Assembly (NCBI RefSeq): GCF_039555335.1
Contig: NC_092642.1
Coordinates: 61,359,776-61,423,775 of the forward strand
Direction: 5' to 3'
Source of the DNA: Amphiura filiformis
Taxonomy: Eukaryota > Echinodermata > Ophiuroidea > Amphilepidida > Amphiuridae
Length of the DNA stretch: 64,000 bases
A program made the translations under genes and the position numbers. Positions 10,853 to 21,977 of this stretch are shown piece after piece. Below the pieces are notes generated by a model. It searched no databases and was not told the DNA's origin. It saw only the letters and a list, made by a program, of their open reading frames with translations. Each line of letters opens with the position of its first letter. The first letter of the stretch is position 1.

Positions 10853-12132
10853 GCAATATTATACAATGTGCTATCTACTGCTGATAGCAATATTATACAG
10901 TATGCTATCTACTACTGACAGCAATATTACACATTGTGTTATCTACTGCTAAAAGCAATATTACACATTGTGTTATCTACTGCTGATAGCAATATTACAC
11001 ATTGTGTTATCTACTGATGATTACACACTGCGTTATCTATTGCTGATAGTGTTATGTACTGCTGAAAGCAATATTAAATAATGTGTTATCTACTGATAGC
11101 AATATACGCATTGTGCTATCTGCTGCTGATAGCAATATTACACATTGTGTTATCTACTGCTGTTAGTAATATTACACATTGTGTTATCTACTGCTGATAG
11201 CAATATTACACATTGTGTTATCTACTGCTGATAGCAATATTACACATTGTGCTATCTACTGCTGATAGCAATATTACACATTGTGTTATCTACTGCTGAT
11301 AGCAATATTACGCATTGTGTTATCTACTGCTGATAGCAATATTACACATTGTGTTATCTACTGCTGATAGTAATATTACACATTGTGTTTTCTATTGCTG
11401 ATAGCAATATTACACATTGTGTTATCTACTGCTGATAGCAATATTACACATTGTGTTATCTACTGCTGTTAGTAATATTACACATTGTGTTTTCTACTGC
11501 TGATAGCAATATTACACATTGTGCTATCTACTGCTGGTAGCAATATTACACATTGTGTTATCTACTGCTGTTAGTAATATTACACATTGTGTTTTCTACT
11601 GCTGATAGCAATATTACACATTGTGCTATCTACTGCTGATAGCAATATTACGCATTGTGTTATCTACTGCTGTTAGTAATATTACACATTGTGTTTTCTA
11701 TTGCTGATAGCAATATTACACATTGTGTTATCTACTGCTGATAGCAATATTACACATTGTGTTATCTACTGCTGTTAGTAATATTACACATTGTGTTTTC
11801 TACTGCTGATAGCAATATTACACATTGTGCTATCTACTGCTGGTAGCAATATTACACATTGTGTTATCTACTGCTGATAGCAATATTACACATTGTGTTA
11901 TCTACTGCTGATAGCAATATTACACATTGCGTTACCGGTATCTACTGCTGATAGTAATATTACGTGTTGTGCTATCTACTGCTGATAGCAATATTACACA
12001 ATGTGCTATCTACTGCTGATAGCAATATTACACATTGTGTTATCTACTGCTGATTGTAATATTACGCGTTGTGTTATCTACTGCTGATAGCAATATTACA
12101 CATTGTGTTATCTACTGCTGATAGCAATATTA

Positions 12133-13059
12133 CACAGCAAAAACACTGTTTAAAATGTCGCTGTTTTAAACGATGTTGTTCAAACTTTGAACAACATTGT
12201 TTAAAAGACAGTCCTTGAATTTTAAACAGTGTGTGTTTAATTCATGAATAATAGGCCTACCAAAAAAGGAACTTTTAAACAATGTTGTTTAAAAAAGATC
12301 GAATTTTGCAAAAGAGGGGTTTCCTTCCCAGAAATCAGGATCAGATTCATCATCATGGCGGATGACTATGTGATTGACTTGCTCCAAAAGTGGGAAATGC
12401 CAGACCTAATTGATACATTCAGAGGTACGTAAGTGTTTGGTTTAAATATTGTTTGATGTTATAGAGTATTATATGAACACACAGTTGTATGTTGTACATG
12501 CTAAATGATGCAAGCTGTGCAGTAGTATGCAGCCGTGACAAATACAGTGTGAGTGTAAGCTTAACCACATCAAACAATAAACCAAACACTTACCTCCCGG
12601 GCTTACCTCTGAATGTATCACATTCACACTGCTCATGCACAGATGCATTGGGCTGATGTGCATGTTTTACAGTCAGTTTTTCTTGCCCATTCTCCCAAGT
12701 TAATTGATTACAACAAACAAAAATGTGTAAAACTTTTAAACAACAAGTTTAAACAACTATGTATGTTTTAAACAATTGTTTTAAACAACAGCCATAAACA
12801 GCTTTAAACAACTGTTTGTTATAAACATTTGTTGTTTAAAATACTTTAAAGAACTGTGTACGTTTAAACAACTAAATTTAAACAACCCAGATGTTTAAAA
12901 ACTGTTGTTTAAAAATTGTTTAAAATTTTAAACAATTGATGTTTAAAGTTTAAACAACCCAAGGTTTGTTTAAACTTTGAACAGAAGTTGTTAGAGTGAC
13001 CGGCGTAAACAGTGTTGTTTAAAAATTTTAAACAGTTGTTTAAAATATTTTTTACTGTG
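12133..13059. mobile_element. CACAG-ended DNA transposon, non-autonomous, with subterminal TTTAAACA repeats
   Basis: It is inserted inside one satellite unit. The flanking TA is duplicated (12131-12132 and 13060-13061), and removing the element restores the normal unit (CAATATTA joined to CGCATTGTG). Ends are CACAGCAAAAA and the inverse of CACAGTAAAAA. Both subterminal regions, especially 12700-13050, are crowded with TGTTTAAA/TTTAAACA words in both orientations. Subterminal repeats, CAC ends and a 2-bp duplication resemble EnSpm/CACTA-type elements; that placement is inference. The centre contains a captured coding exon. Confidence 0.8.
12355..12424 (+). pseudogene. Captured first exon, SAM-domain-like N-terminus, inside the CACAG element
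   Basis: ATG followed by ADDYVIDLLQKWEMPDLIDT and FR, then a splice-donor-like GTACGTAAGT. The spacing of aromatic, leucine and tryptophan residues resembles the start of a SAM domain (helix 1 of a protein-interaction module), but 23 residues are too few for certainty. The 3' part of this exon plus the donor occurs again in inverted orientation at about 12564-12618, where the donor region reads GAGGTAAGCCCGGGAGGTAAGT on the minus strand. It probably derives from a host gene picked up by the transposon. No downstream exon was recognised. Confidence 0.45.
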
Positions 13060-13090
13060 TACGCATTGTGTTATCTACTGCTGATAGCAA

Positions 13091-13536
13091 ATATACTAAT
13101 CTTACAGGTGTGAGTGATCATCATTTCTTTGACATCTATGGTTCAATTCATAGATACCGCGTGAACATTCTAGTGCAGGGCGATCTATTCAAAATTGTAT
13201 TCATCTATTGCTGTGGTAGTTAATCCTGTGACATCATCACTTCGACGGCAAATTGCTAACCACCGACTTTTTTTTTGTTATTTTGCCGCAAAGAAAAAAA
13301 TGTGCAAATCATTACTCGTTGACTGCCGATAAACGTCCCAATAAATCGGACTTAGTCACCGGTCAGTTCTCATGATAGATATCCATGGCTAACGATGGTT
13401 AACTATGAAAACATGTTAAAGGACATCAAGAAAATTTTCTAAGTTATTTATTTTGAGCTCTTTCGAGTATCGACGAGTAATGGATATATTCTGTAGATTT
13501 AGGTTTTGTCTGTGACTGCTAATGTGAGGCCGTCGT
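13091..13536. other. Dispersed repeat remnants between two satellites
   Basis: About 13155-13255 is homologous to 2890-2990. About 13310-13370 is the inverse of a unit also seen at 16700-16750 and 17185-17255 (GGGCGTTTTATCGG, then GTCA.CGAGTAATG). No coding content is recognised. Confidence 0.55.
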
Positions 13537-14515
13537 AGGTCGTACGGGGCTCAAACTCGGTGGGTGGGTGTAGCTCTGTCCTGGCAAGAAGAAGTTTATG
13601 TTCGTTAAGTCATCCGACCCCGGGGCCCCCTCCCAGGGGTCATTTGAGGTCAAATGACTAAAAACTGTCATATGGGCATGAAACTAGGTCGTACGGGACT
13701 CAAACTCGGTGGGTGGGTGACGTTCTGTCCTGGCAAGAAGATGTTTATGTTCGTTAAGTCATCCGACCCAGGGCCCCTCCCAGGGGTCATTTGAGGTCAA
13801 ATGACTAAAAACTGTCATATGGGCATGAAACTAGGTCGTACGGGACTCAAACTCGGTGGGTGGGTGACGTTCTGTCCTGGCAAGAAGATGTTTATGTTCG
13901 TTAAGTCATCCGACCCCGGGGCCCCTCCCAGGGGTCATTTGAGGTCAAATGACTACAAACTGTCATATGGGCATGAAACTAGGTCGTACGGGACTCAAAC
14001 TCGGTGGGTGGGTGACGTTCTGTCCTGGCAAGAAGATGTTTATGTTCGTTAAGTCATCCGACCCCGGGCCCCCTCCCAGGGGTCATTTGAGGTCAAATGA
14101 CTAAAAACTGTCATATGGGCATGAAACTAGGTCCTACGGGGCTCAAACTCGGTGGGTGGGTGTAGTTCTGTCCTGGCAAGAATATGTCTATGTTCGTTAA
14201 GTCATCCGACCACGGGGTCCCCTCCCAGGGGTCATCTAAGGTCAAATTACTAAAAAGTGTCGTATGGGCATGAAACTTGGTAGGTACAGTCAACATTTAA
14301 AGCAGCATTTTTTGAAGGTCATTTTGGGGTCATCCAAGGTCACCACGGGTCATCTGAGGTCAAATTAGTAAAAGCTCATATATGGGCATGAAACTTGGTA
14401 GGTACAGTCAACATTTAGAGTAAAAGTTTAGGTCATTTTGGGGTCATCCAATGTCACCCTGGGGTCATCTGAGGTCAAATTAGTAAAAATTGTCATATGG
14501 GCATGTCACCATCAG
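13537..14515. repeat. 148-bp satellite: five near-identical units plus diverged shorter units
   Basis: Units start at about 13537, 13686, 13833, 13981 and 14129 (AGGTCGTACGGGACTCAAAC) and each contains GGTCATTTGAGGTCAAATGA. After 14280 the array continues as shorter, diverged units with GGGCATGAAACTTGGTAGGT and GGTCATCTGAGGTCAAAT. Long open frames across this block come from the repeat and are not genes. Confidence 0.93.
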
Positions 14516-14609
14516 CCTGGTAATCGCGCCCAGACGAGAACCGCCAAATATGGGTAACCGCCTAGTCTATTTTAAAACTGATGCATCAATGACTATGTTC
14601 ATCATGTCA

Positions 14610-15126
14610 TATAGACGAATCCAAGTAGCCAAGTCATGATCAGGATTTGGTCGGACATCTTTGGGTAGCCGCTAGCACCAACCTGGTGCTTTGAGCATCC
14701 AATTGTGCAAATAAAAGCCGCCTAACACCTAGAGAAGATGCAAGGACGAGGAGGGTTAATAGAATAATAGCTAATAATATATATAATGGAGATAATACCG
14801 CAGGTAATCCCGTCGCATCTATTCATACATGTAGCCCTTTTGTTCGCAAGTACATCAATGCATAGATACCGCGTGTATTAATCCGATTATTATGTCACTT
14901 CAACAGCGAATAGACCATGCTGTGTGTTTTGTCGAAGGGAACTGTATTGTGTTATTCTTTTGTCTGCCTGTGTTTTCGCGGAAGGTGTAAAACGGGTGAT
15001 GGAATGCAGTTTAAAATTTCCGCCAAGGCCGAATCATTTCACATTTTGAGTGCATTGTAGCCGACGGCTACCCAACTAAAGGCTGCTAGTCAGGTGTAGG
15101 AATGCGTGTATTTGGATTCGTCTATA
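14610..15126. mobile_element. MITE copy A with GACGAATCCAA inverted ends, TATA-flanked
   Basis: It begins TATAGACGAATCCAA and ends TTGGATTCGTCTATA. The body shares long stretches with copy B immediately downstream (CTAGCACCAACCTGG, AATAAAAGCCGCCTAACACC, GTTTTCGCGGAAGGTGTA). No transposase frame is present. The TATA at both ends is the probable target duplication. Confidence 0.85.
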
Positions 15127-15673
15127 GACGAATCCAACGAGCCAAGTCATGGTCAGGATTTGGTCGGCCATCTTTGGTTTCCCGCTAGCACCAACCTGGG
15201 GTATTGAGCGCCCGATTGTGCAAATAAAAGCCGCCTAACACCTGGAGAAGATGCAAAGACAAGGAGGGTTAATATAATAATATATAGGCCTACAATAGAG
15301 GTAATCCTGTCGCATCTATTCAAACATAGTCCTTCTGTTCATCCATTTGTACATCTGTGAATACATGCGACGGGATTACCTGCGGAATTATCTCTATTGT
15401 ATTATTCTATTAACCCTCCTCGACCTTATCTAGGTGTAAGGCGGCTTTTACTCATGATTTGCACAACTGTTGGAACTGTATTGTGTTGTAAACTTAAATC
15501 AATCTTTTGTCTACCTGTGTTTTCGCGGAAGGTGTAGAACGGGTGGTGGAATGCAGTTTAAAATTTCCACCAAGGCCGAATCATTTCACATTTTGGATGC
15601 ATTGTAGCCGGCGGGGACCCAACTAAAGGCTGCTAGTCAGGTGTAGGGATGCGTGTATTTGGATTCGTCTATA
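15123..15673. mobile_element. MITE copy B, joined to copy A through a shared TATA
   Basis: Same family and orientation as copy A; its left TATA is the right TATA of copy A. It carries an internal inverted segment (about 15360-15470) repeating, in reverse, the GCGACGGGATTACC and TTAACCCTCCT blocks, so it is longer than copy A. It ends TTGGATTCGTCTATA at 15673. Confidence 0.85.
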
Positions 15674-17001
15674 GAGGCCTTGCATGCGACGTATCATCCC
15701 GTAAATATGGCGGACTACTCAAATGCATTCAACAAAAGCATGATTGCAATCTACCGTGACAGTTCGTCTCACACACATAATCCTGCACTACGATCAAATA
15801 GGTTGATGACAACATTTGGTTGAATGGACTGCACTCCGCCATAACTACGGTGAAGGACACCGGTTGAAAACCTTTGTTTGGAGCATCAATAATTTCATGC
15901 AGGGCCTCTATTGTATCATTCTCACATAGATATAGAAATACTAAATTCGTTCACTATCTATATTTTTACTTCTAGTAGAGCTCCAATCTAAGGGTTAAAG
16001 TTATGTTTTAGGTTAGGTTAGGATTTTTTAAAGTACCCAGTACAGTGAACCTTATGGTACAAATGCGCGCGAAAATTTTAGCATAGGCCTATTGAAACTA
16101 AACTGGTGAAATATGGGACAAAAGTGGAATAAATTCGCACAAAGCGCTAAAAATGGCATTCTGTGGCTATAAAATGGCCAAATATGAGGTTAATTTCGAC
16201 ACAAACCAATACACAGGCGTCAATATTGGGGGTGATTATATTGACCATCCCCCTTGCAAAATATTGTGGCATTTATCCCCCCGATCTACGCCTATGTAAT
16301 TTAGAGCCCTGTGACTCCATCGGTCTCCCTCTCCTCTCTCTCCTTCCCCCCCCTCCTTCCTTTTTTCTTCCTCCCCTATGCGATACGTAATCTATTTCCT
16401 CTTCTTTCTATATCTAACCTCCTTGGGCCTACATATTAGTACTGATATATCATACGCTGGCGAAATTACGTAATTAATCGGATTAATTAACATACTGAGA
16501 AATAGGTGAAAACAATTTTGACAAAAGGAGTTGTCCTTGTCAATTTGTAGACATGTACTTTTGATTATTTACATAGCTTCTTCTCCAATCACTGTGTAAA
16601 ACATCCATCCAAAAATCTGATTGCTATTATTATATGGATGAATGGACATATCACAAAAGGATTGCTTATCTCAATAGGGCATGTACTTAAGCATTTTTTT
16701 TAACTGACCGGCGTTATTGGGCGTTTTATCGGAGGTCACCGAGTAATGCCGAAGATCAAAATCGATTTTATGTATTGTGTAGGGGCCTATGTATCATAGG
16801 ACGCTCGTATTAATTGTCTCTATGCGCTTGAGAATTCAACAATATAAATAATGGTAGCTCTATTATAATACACATTAATGTTTTAAGCAGATAAAATTCC
16901 AAAATATAATACGTTTTCTGCCTTTGCTTGTCACGTGGTAGGCCTATGTTGAAGTTGCGATTATATTTTTAAATAAGTTTCAGCTGAATAACAAGAAGAC
17001 A
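15674..17001. other. Intergenic DNA, no gene recognised
   Basis: AT-rich sequence with a C/T-rich tract at 16315-16375. The stretch 16675-16750 carries the ACTGACCGGCGTTATTGGGC repeat also found near 17185 and, inverted, near 13330. Nothing else is identifiable. Confidence 0.5.
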
Positions 17002-17078
17002 AGTGGCCTAGTGGTCTAAGGCGCTAGGCTCATAGAGTACTAAGCGTTGCGCCGTGAGTTCGAACCCCGCCTCTGCCA
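17002..17078 (+). repeat. tRNA-like sequence (tRNA pseudogene or SINE head)
   Basis: A-box-like TGGCCTAGTGG and B-box GAGTTCGAACC at normal tRNA spacing, ending GCCTCTGCCA. The 5' side (AAGACAAG) does not pair with the 3' acceptor strand, so a functional tRNA is unlikely. It lies in opposite orientation to a second tRNA-like sequence 400 bp downstream. Confidence 0.55.
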
Positions 17079-17465
17079 AACTTTAAAAGAAGTAAATTAA
17101 AATTTGACTTTTTTTAATTTCATATTTGGGAAATGTGACTGGGAGAATTTATGTATGGTGTGGAGTGGTGTGATAGGGCATGTACTTTAACTGGCCGGCG
17201 CGGTCCGGTGACTAAGTCTTTATTGGGCGTTTTATCGGCAGTCAACGAGTAATGTTAACCCTGAAAAATCACTCAATTTTCGAAACCCGGACATTGTTCA
17301 AATTCGCGCCGCTTAAGGGAGGTGTAATGAGCGTGAACCTGGTTTGGATGCAGAGGGAGTGTGCCTGTAACAGACACAGCCACCAGAAAAGGACCAGCTC
17401 AGATCGCGCGCCAAATAAGTTTGCAGTCCAGAAATTTCATTTTTTTTCTCAGCCTTGCAAAAAAT

Positions 17466-17540
17466 AGGCAGAGGTGGGAATCGAACCCGGGACCTCGGTG
17501 TTGTAAAACCTACTGCGTTACCACTGAGCCAACTGACAAT
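17466..17540 (-). repeat. tRNA-like sequence, minus strand (tRNA pseudogene or SINE head)
   Basis: The minus strand reads GTTGGCTCAGTGGTAACGC (A box) and CCCGGGTTCGATTCCCACC (B box), ending CTCTGCC. The acceptor-stem strands do not match. It shares the 3' end CCTCTGCC with the plus-strand copy at 17002-17078 and may be its inverted partner at the ends of a roughly 540-bp unit. Confidence 0.55.
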
Positions 17541-18020
17541 CAGCTATGAGAAGTTTGATAGTAATCCTTGATATTGCTGAATAGAATAAATCAATACTGA
17601 TAGGTCTATTTATCTAATGTACGATGTTATTCAAATTGGCCTATTAACTAGGAATATAATGTGAAATGACTATCAATCGATCAATCAATCAAGTTGTCAA
17701 GTTATCAACAATCAATAATAAACCGACGTAGGCCTATCATGGAATATTACTAACTAGGCCTACTAACTAATATACCAAATAAATAAAATAAATAAATAAG
17801 TCAGTAAATAAATAAATAGGCATAGGCCTAAATAAATGTGGCTGGACGCGGCGAATGAGCCGTAAACTCGGCAAACTTCATTTCGAGCTCGAGGTGAAAA
17901 TATATGCAAATCTCGTATTTTGGCGAAGTTAAGATTTTTGCAGATTTGAAATGTTTAAGCTTTCTTCTAAACACATACAAAGTTTTATTTTAAAGAAATA
18001 AGTGGAAATATGAAATAATC
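17541..18020. other. Intergenic DNA with AAAT-type microsatellite
   Basis: An (AAAT)n-like microsatellite at about 17770-17820 and TAGGCCTA words. No coding content is recognised. Confidence 0.5.
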
Positions 18021-18033
18021 AACATTTTCTGAA

Positions 18034-19905
18034 TCTTGTAAGAGAAATAGATAAGTTTGGAAGGTTGTCTGGTTTGAAGATAAATTTGGAGAAAACAGAA
18101 TTGATGAAGATAGGAAGTCTTAGACACTGTAATGATTATGTTTATGGTATTAAACCAACTAAGGAACCTGTAAAAATATTGGGCTTATTTGTTGGTTATG
18201 ATAGTAAAAAATGTAATGAGTATAATATTCAACCAAGACTCACAAAATTAAAGGACAAATTAGATATTTGGAGACAAAGAGATCTAACACTTAGAGGAAA
18301 GGTCTTATTAGTAAAAAGTATTGGTATTTCACAAATGACTTATTTAATGTCCACAGATTATGTGAGTGGAAATGTGTTATCTGATGTTCAAAAGATACTG
18401 TATAACTTCTTATGGAGTGGAAAACCAGAAAAAATCAAACGTTCTGTTTTAATTGCACCAAAAGAAAGCGGAGGAATAGAGATGGTAAATATATTCAATA
18501 CAGACAAAGCATTAAAGATAATGTGGCTAAAAAGATTTTTGAGTGAAGGTTATGCACCGTGGAAAGATGTCCCAAATTATGTCTTTAATAGAATGGGAGG
18601 TCTGGAGTTCCTGTTACAATGTAATGTTGATGATTCTGTTTTTCCTGCAAATTTCCCCAGTTTTACAAAGAAGTCATTTTAAGCTGGCAAAGTTTTAAAC
18701 AATGTAATAACAAAGAAACAATCAATTTGGAAGATGTATTGCATATGCCACTAAGTTATAACAAGTTGTTTTCAAAAGATGTAAACAAGTCTCTTAATAG
18801 AGCTCGAACAAGACTAATAAAGATTAAAGATATATTAGATGATAAAGGTTCATTTTATTCATACGAAAAGCTTTGTGAAAAATATGGACGATGTATTGAT
18901 TTTGTAACATATTACGGTGTTATAAATAGTTTACCAAGGGAATGGAAATTAGAAATAAAGAAACTTTCTGAAACAGATATGGGAAAACTTAAAAGTATTG
19001 AAAAAAATATTTCGTTAGAAGTAAAGAAGTTAACAACTCGTGATGTATCTAAACAATTTAACATGTCACAATCAACAAAACCAGTAAATCAGAATTATTA
19101 TGATCGTTTGTTTGATCATTTGGGTAATCTAAATTGGGAATACATTTGGACATTACCTTTTCAAATTACCACTGAAGAAAGAATGAGATTTTTCAATATA
19201 AAATCCTTCATCGAATAATTCCAAGCAATAGTTATTTAAAGCTTATTAATCTGAAAGAGAACGAAAATTGTCATTTATGTCAAAATAAAGAAACAATTGA
19301 TCACATGTTCTGGGAATGCCATCAAATAAACTCTTTTTGGATGGAGATAGAGACATGGTTAAATGGAAAGATACAGACTCGAATACATCTATGTTATAAA
19401 GATATAATTTTGGGACTGGAAGGACATTCAAGGTTCAAAGTGCTTAACTATATTATTCTGAGTGCTAAGTATTATTTATTTAGGAACAGGTTTTCAAATG
19501 AGAAACCATATATCGCCACGTTCTCACATTTTTAAAAAAAAAAATTGAAGAAGAAAAAGCTTGTTTTCAGAGAATAAATAGATTGAATATCTTTCGTATG
19601 AAATGGGAAGGTTTTGTGTAAGAAAATAATGTAACAACAAAGTAATTATATATAAATATAACATATTAATTATTATTGTCTTTCTCATGTGCCCACGGAC
19701 AAACAAAGTATTTAAACGAATTAAAAAATATGCATAATATTGTATTGTACTAGTGATATAAGAGATGCTTTTGTATTTTGTGTGTGTTGTTTTTATTCTT
19801 TCTATCTTTTGTTTATTTTTTCTCAAGTTATTTGTCTTTTGTCCTGTTTAATCTAAAAGCAAAATGAATAAAAAAAACAAACAAAAAAAAACAAAAAAAA
19901 CAAAA
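18034..19905 (+). mobile_element. 5'-truncated L1/Tx1-type non-LTR retrotransposon with perfect 13-bp target duplication
   Basis: Flanked by AACATTTTCTGAA at 18021-18033 and 19906-19918. It contains the region after the reverse transcriptase palm: SGLKINLEKTELMKIG, a WRQRDLTLRGKVLLVKS segment, FLWSGKPEKIKRSVL and GGIEMV, typical of L1/Tx1 ORF2. Near 19269 is the zinc-knuckle-like CHLCQNKETIDHMFWEC. The frame is broken after about 18680 and after 19215. The 3' end is an A-rich (AAAC)n-like tail. The insertion is 5'-truncated, as most L1-type copies are. Confidence 0.9.
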
Positions 19906-19918
19906 AACATTTTCTGAA

Positions 19919-21414
19919 GCCCATCTGATGAAAGAAAATCCCAAATAGATAAAACAAACATACAACAGAGCTCATTAAATGTGCAAAACAATAAAATATC
20001 AGTCTCAATCTTGTTGTATTATTGTAATAATACCCATAACGTGTCTGTGTAAAATTTGAAGCAATTAGGATGTAAGAAACATACTGGTTACTACGGAAAT
20101 ATGCTGGTTTTCATTTCAAAAATGGTCATTTTGCTTCCCTAACTTTGAACGCGGTTTTCTTGGTTTCGCGTTTTGATTCATGACAACCTATAACAAGCCA
20201 TAACTTTGCTTCTGATTGTCATATGAAGTTCATTGAGGTGTCATTTTAATCCCTGAAACATGCTCTTTGCAAATATGTAAAAAAGTAAAAATGACCAGAG
20301 GGGGACTTTACGGCTTATTCGAGGTGTCCAGGCACAAATAAATAAATACATAATGCAGAATGCAGTTAGTATTTTAGTTGCAAAATTCCAAACATTCTAT
20401 TCACACATTCTATTTTAATTTTCTGCTATACACGCAAAGGACCTGTGCCTTTAATATGTCCGCGCCTAATCAATAATGAGTCTTTCACCATGCTCACACA
20501 CCATGTTAAACTATTGTACCCCTGCAAGTATTATCTATACTGACCAAGTCCTAACACCTCAATGAAATGGATGCTATAACGTACCCAATCAAGCGAACAT
20601 ATCAAGGTCATATCAGGGCGTTATACAAAGAATGGTCAAAGGTCAACGTTTCCAAAGAAGTATAGTAATAGATGTAGACACAAGCTTTCGTGCGGGAAAC
20701 ATAAACACATAGTCGTCAGTCGTGTGGTTTTTATGAGATTTGATACGGCGCTGAAGTATATTGGCTGTCCCAAAATCAGTACCAGACCCGGTTTCCAGAC
20801 GGCAATGTGTGTGTTGTTACAAGGAATGCAAACTCATTTTATCAATGAGTGAACCACATAGAGGAATACGACATCTATCGTGAGCCAATCTGCATTCTGT
20901 TGCCTGCAAAAGCCGACGATCAGGTAAAAATTCTAAAAGCAGCGTGACTAGATATTTGCGTTAATTTCATGATACGTGTAAAACGCATTGAAAACGCCAA
21001 ATTGCAGTCATAAAATATATAATATTAGTAAATCACCCAATCGAATGTTAACGTAGGTATGTGGAAAAGAACTGCAATAACAATAACAAACTATGTGCCC
21101 AAAGAGTTGTCTTTGGCATGTCGCTTTTTTTGAAATATGACCAAAATATCAAATTTTGGAAAAACGCCCCAAAATTTAAAACAAACACGAACCTTCCAAA
21201 AAAAAAATATATATATTAGCACTCGGCGGCCCAGTCACTACCTGCCGCTGTGATTTGGGGTAACTCATTGCTTCCCCTCTCCAGATACCGGAACTTCAAG
21301 GTCGCTCATACCCCAGCCCTTAATCTCGGAAATTAAAAATGGGGCCCTTTTCTCAGATTTCATGTGTACACTTGTCGGAAGCAAATGCTGAAAACGGGCA
21401 AATTTTGACGATAC
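19919..21414. other. Intergenic DNA, no gene recognised
   Basis: Single-copy-looking AT-rich sequence. Around 20690-20940 the base composition rises and there is a GATCAG|GTAAAA donor-like junction, but I could not define an exon. Confidence 0.4.
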
Positions 21415-21422
21415 GTTTAGAA

Positions 21423-21877
21423 CCCAGGGGGGCCACTGGTCATTGACCAGGGGGTATCATGCGTGGCCAAAGATTCAAGTAAAAAGGGTCTTTTTTCATG
21501 ATCAGGCACTGTACTTGCGTATCGTGAATAGGGTATCTAAAACAAGGAAATTTGAGAAAAAGGGTATACCTTGTACAATAAATCAGTGTTTAGGGTCCTT
21601 TGAGACAAATGTTGTATGTAATAAAGGTTAAAAATTATGAACTTTTGAATTTGTGTTTTCCCAGTTCTCATGAAGGATTTTAGAGTCAAAATATGACTGA
21701 TTTACTTGCTTCTAATGGGGGCAAAAATAATGTCAATACTTATTTAGGGTATGAAATTGCACTTGTCATACTTGTTCAGGGGTGCATTTTCAGACCTCGT
21801 AAATACTTGTTTAGGGTGCTATTTGAAACTTCGTGGCCACGCATGATACCCCCTTGTCAATGACCAGTGCCCCCCCG
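21423..21877. mobile_element. hAT-like MITE with 8-bp target duplication GTTTAGAA
   Basis: Terminal inverted repeats of about 45 bp (CCACTGGTCATTGACCAGGG, then GGTATCATGCGTGGCCA) at 21423-21470 and, inverted, at 21831-21877. The perfect direct repeat GTTTAGAA flanks it (21415-21422, 21878-21885). The interior is non-coding. Confidence 0.9.
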
Positions 21878-21977
21878 GTTTAGAAAATAAAATCATAACA
21901 AGCTCAGTTAAGCTGTGTCTATTTCAACCGAATTTTACTGGTATATAAACTGGCCTCAAAAAGAAACTTATAATTTT

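Larger units (their letters stand above)
10853..13090. repeat. 34-bp satellite array with higher-order structure, interrupted by a transposon
   Basis: Head-to-tail copies of a 34-bp unit (ATAGCAATATTACACATTG, then TGTTATCTACTGCTG) run from about 10853 to 12132, roughly 37 copies, with one more partial copy at 13060-13090 beyond the inserted element. Left-hand copies are more diverged. In the centre, variants TTAGTAATATT/GTTTTCTACTG and GTGCTATCTACTGCTGG recur in a fixed order, suggesting multi-unit (about 102-bp) higher-order duplication. Each unit has GATAGC and GCTATC/GTTATC as an inverted pair. There are no unique spacers, so it is not a CRISPR. Confidence 0.95.

Noticed and set aside
10853..12132. 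CRISPR-like array
   Set aside because: The 34-bp units are contiguous with no unique spacers, and the context is an animal genome; it is a satellite.
13801..14052. 83-codon open frame
   Set aside because: It lies wholly inside the 148-bp satellite and repeats with the unit; not a gene.
17002..17078. Functional tRNA gene
   Set aside because: A and B boxes are present but the acceptor strands do not pair and no clean anticodon arm can be drawn; the same applies to 3930-4010, 17466-17540, 31163-31234, 49971-50033 and 52356-52446.
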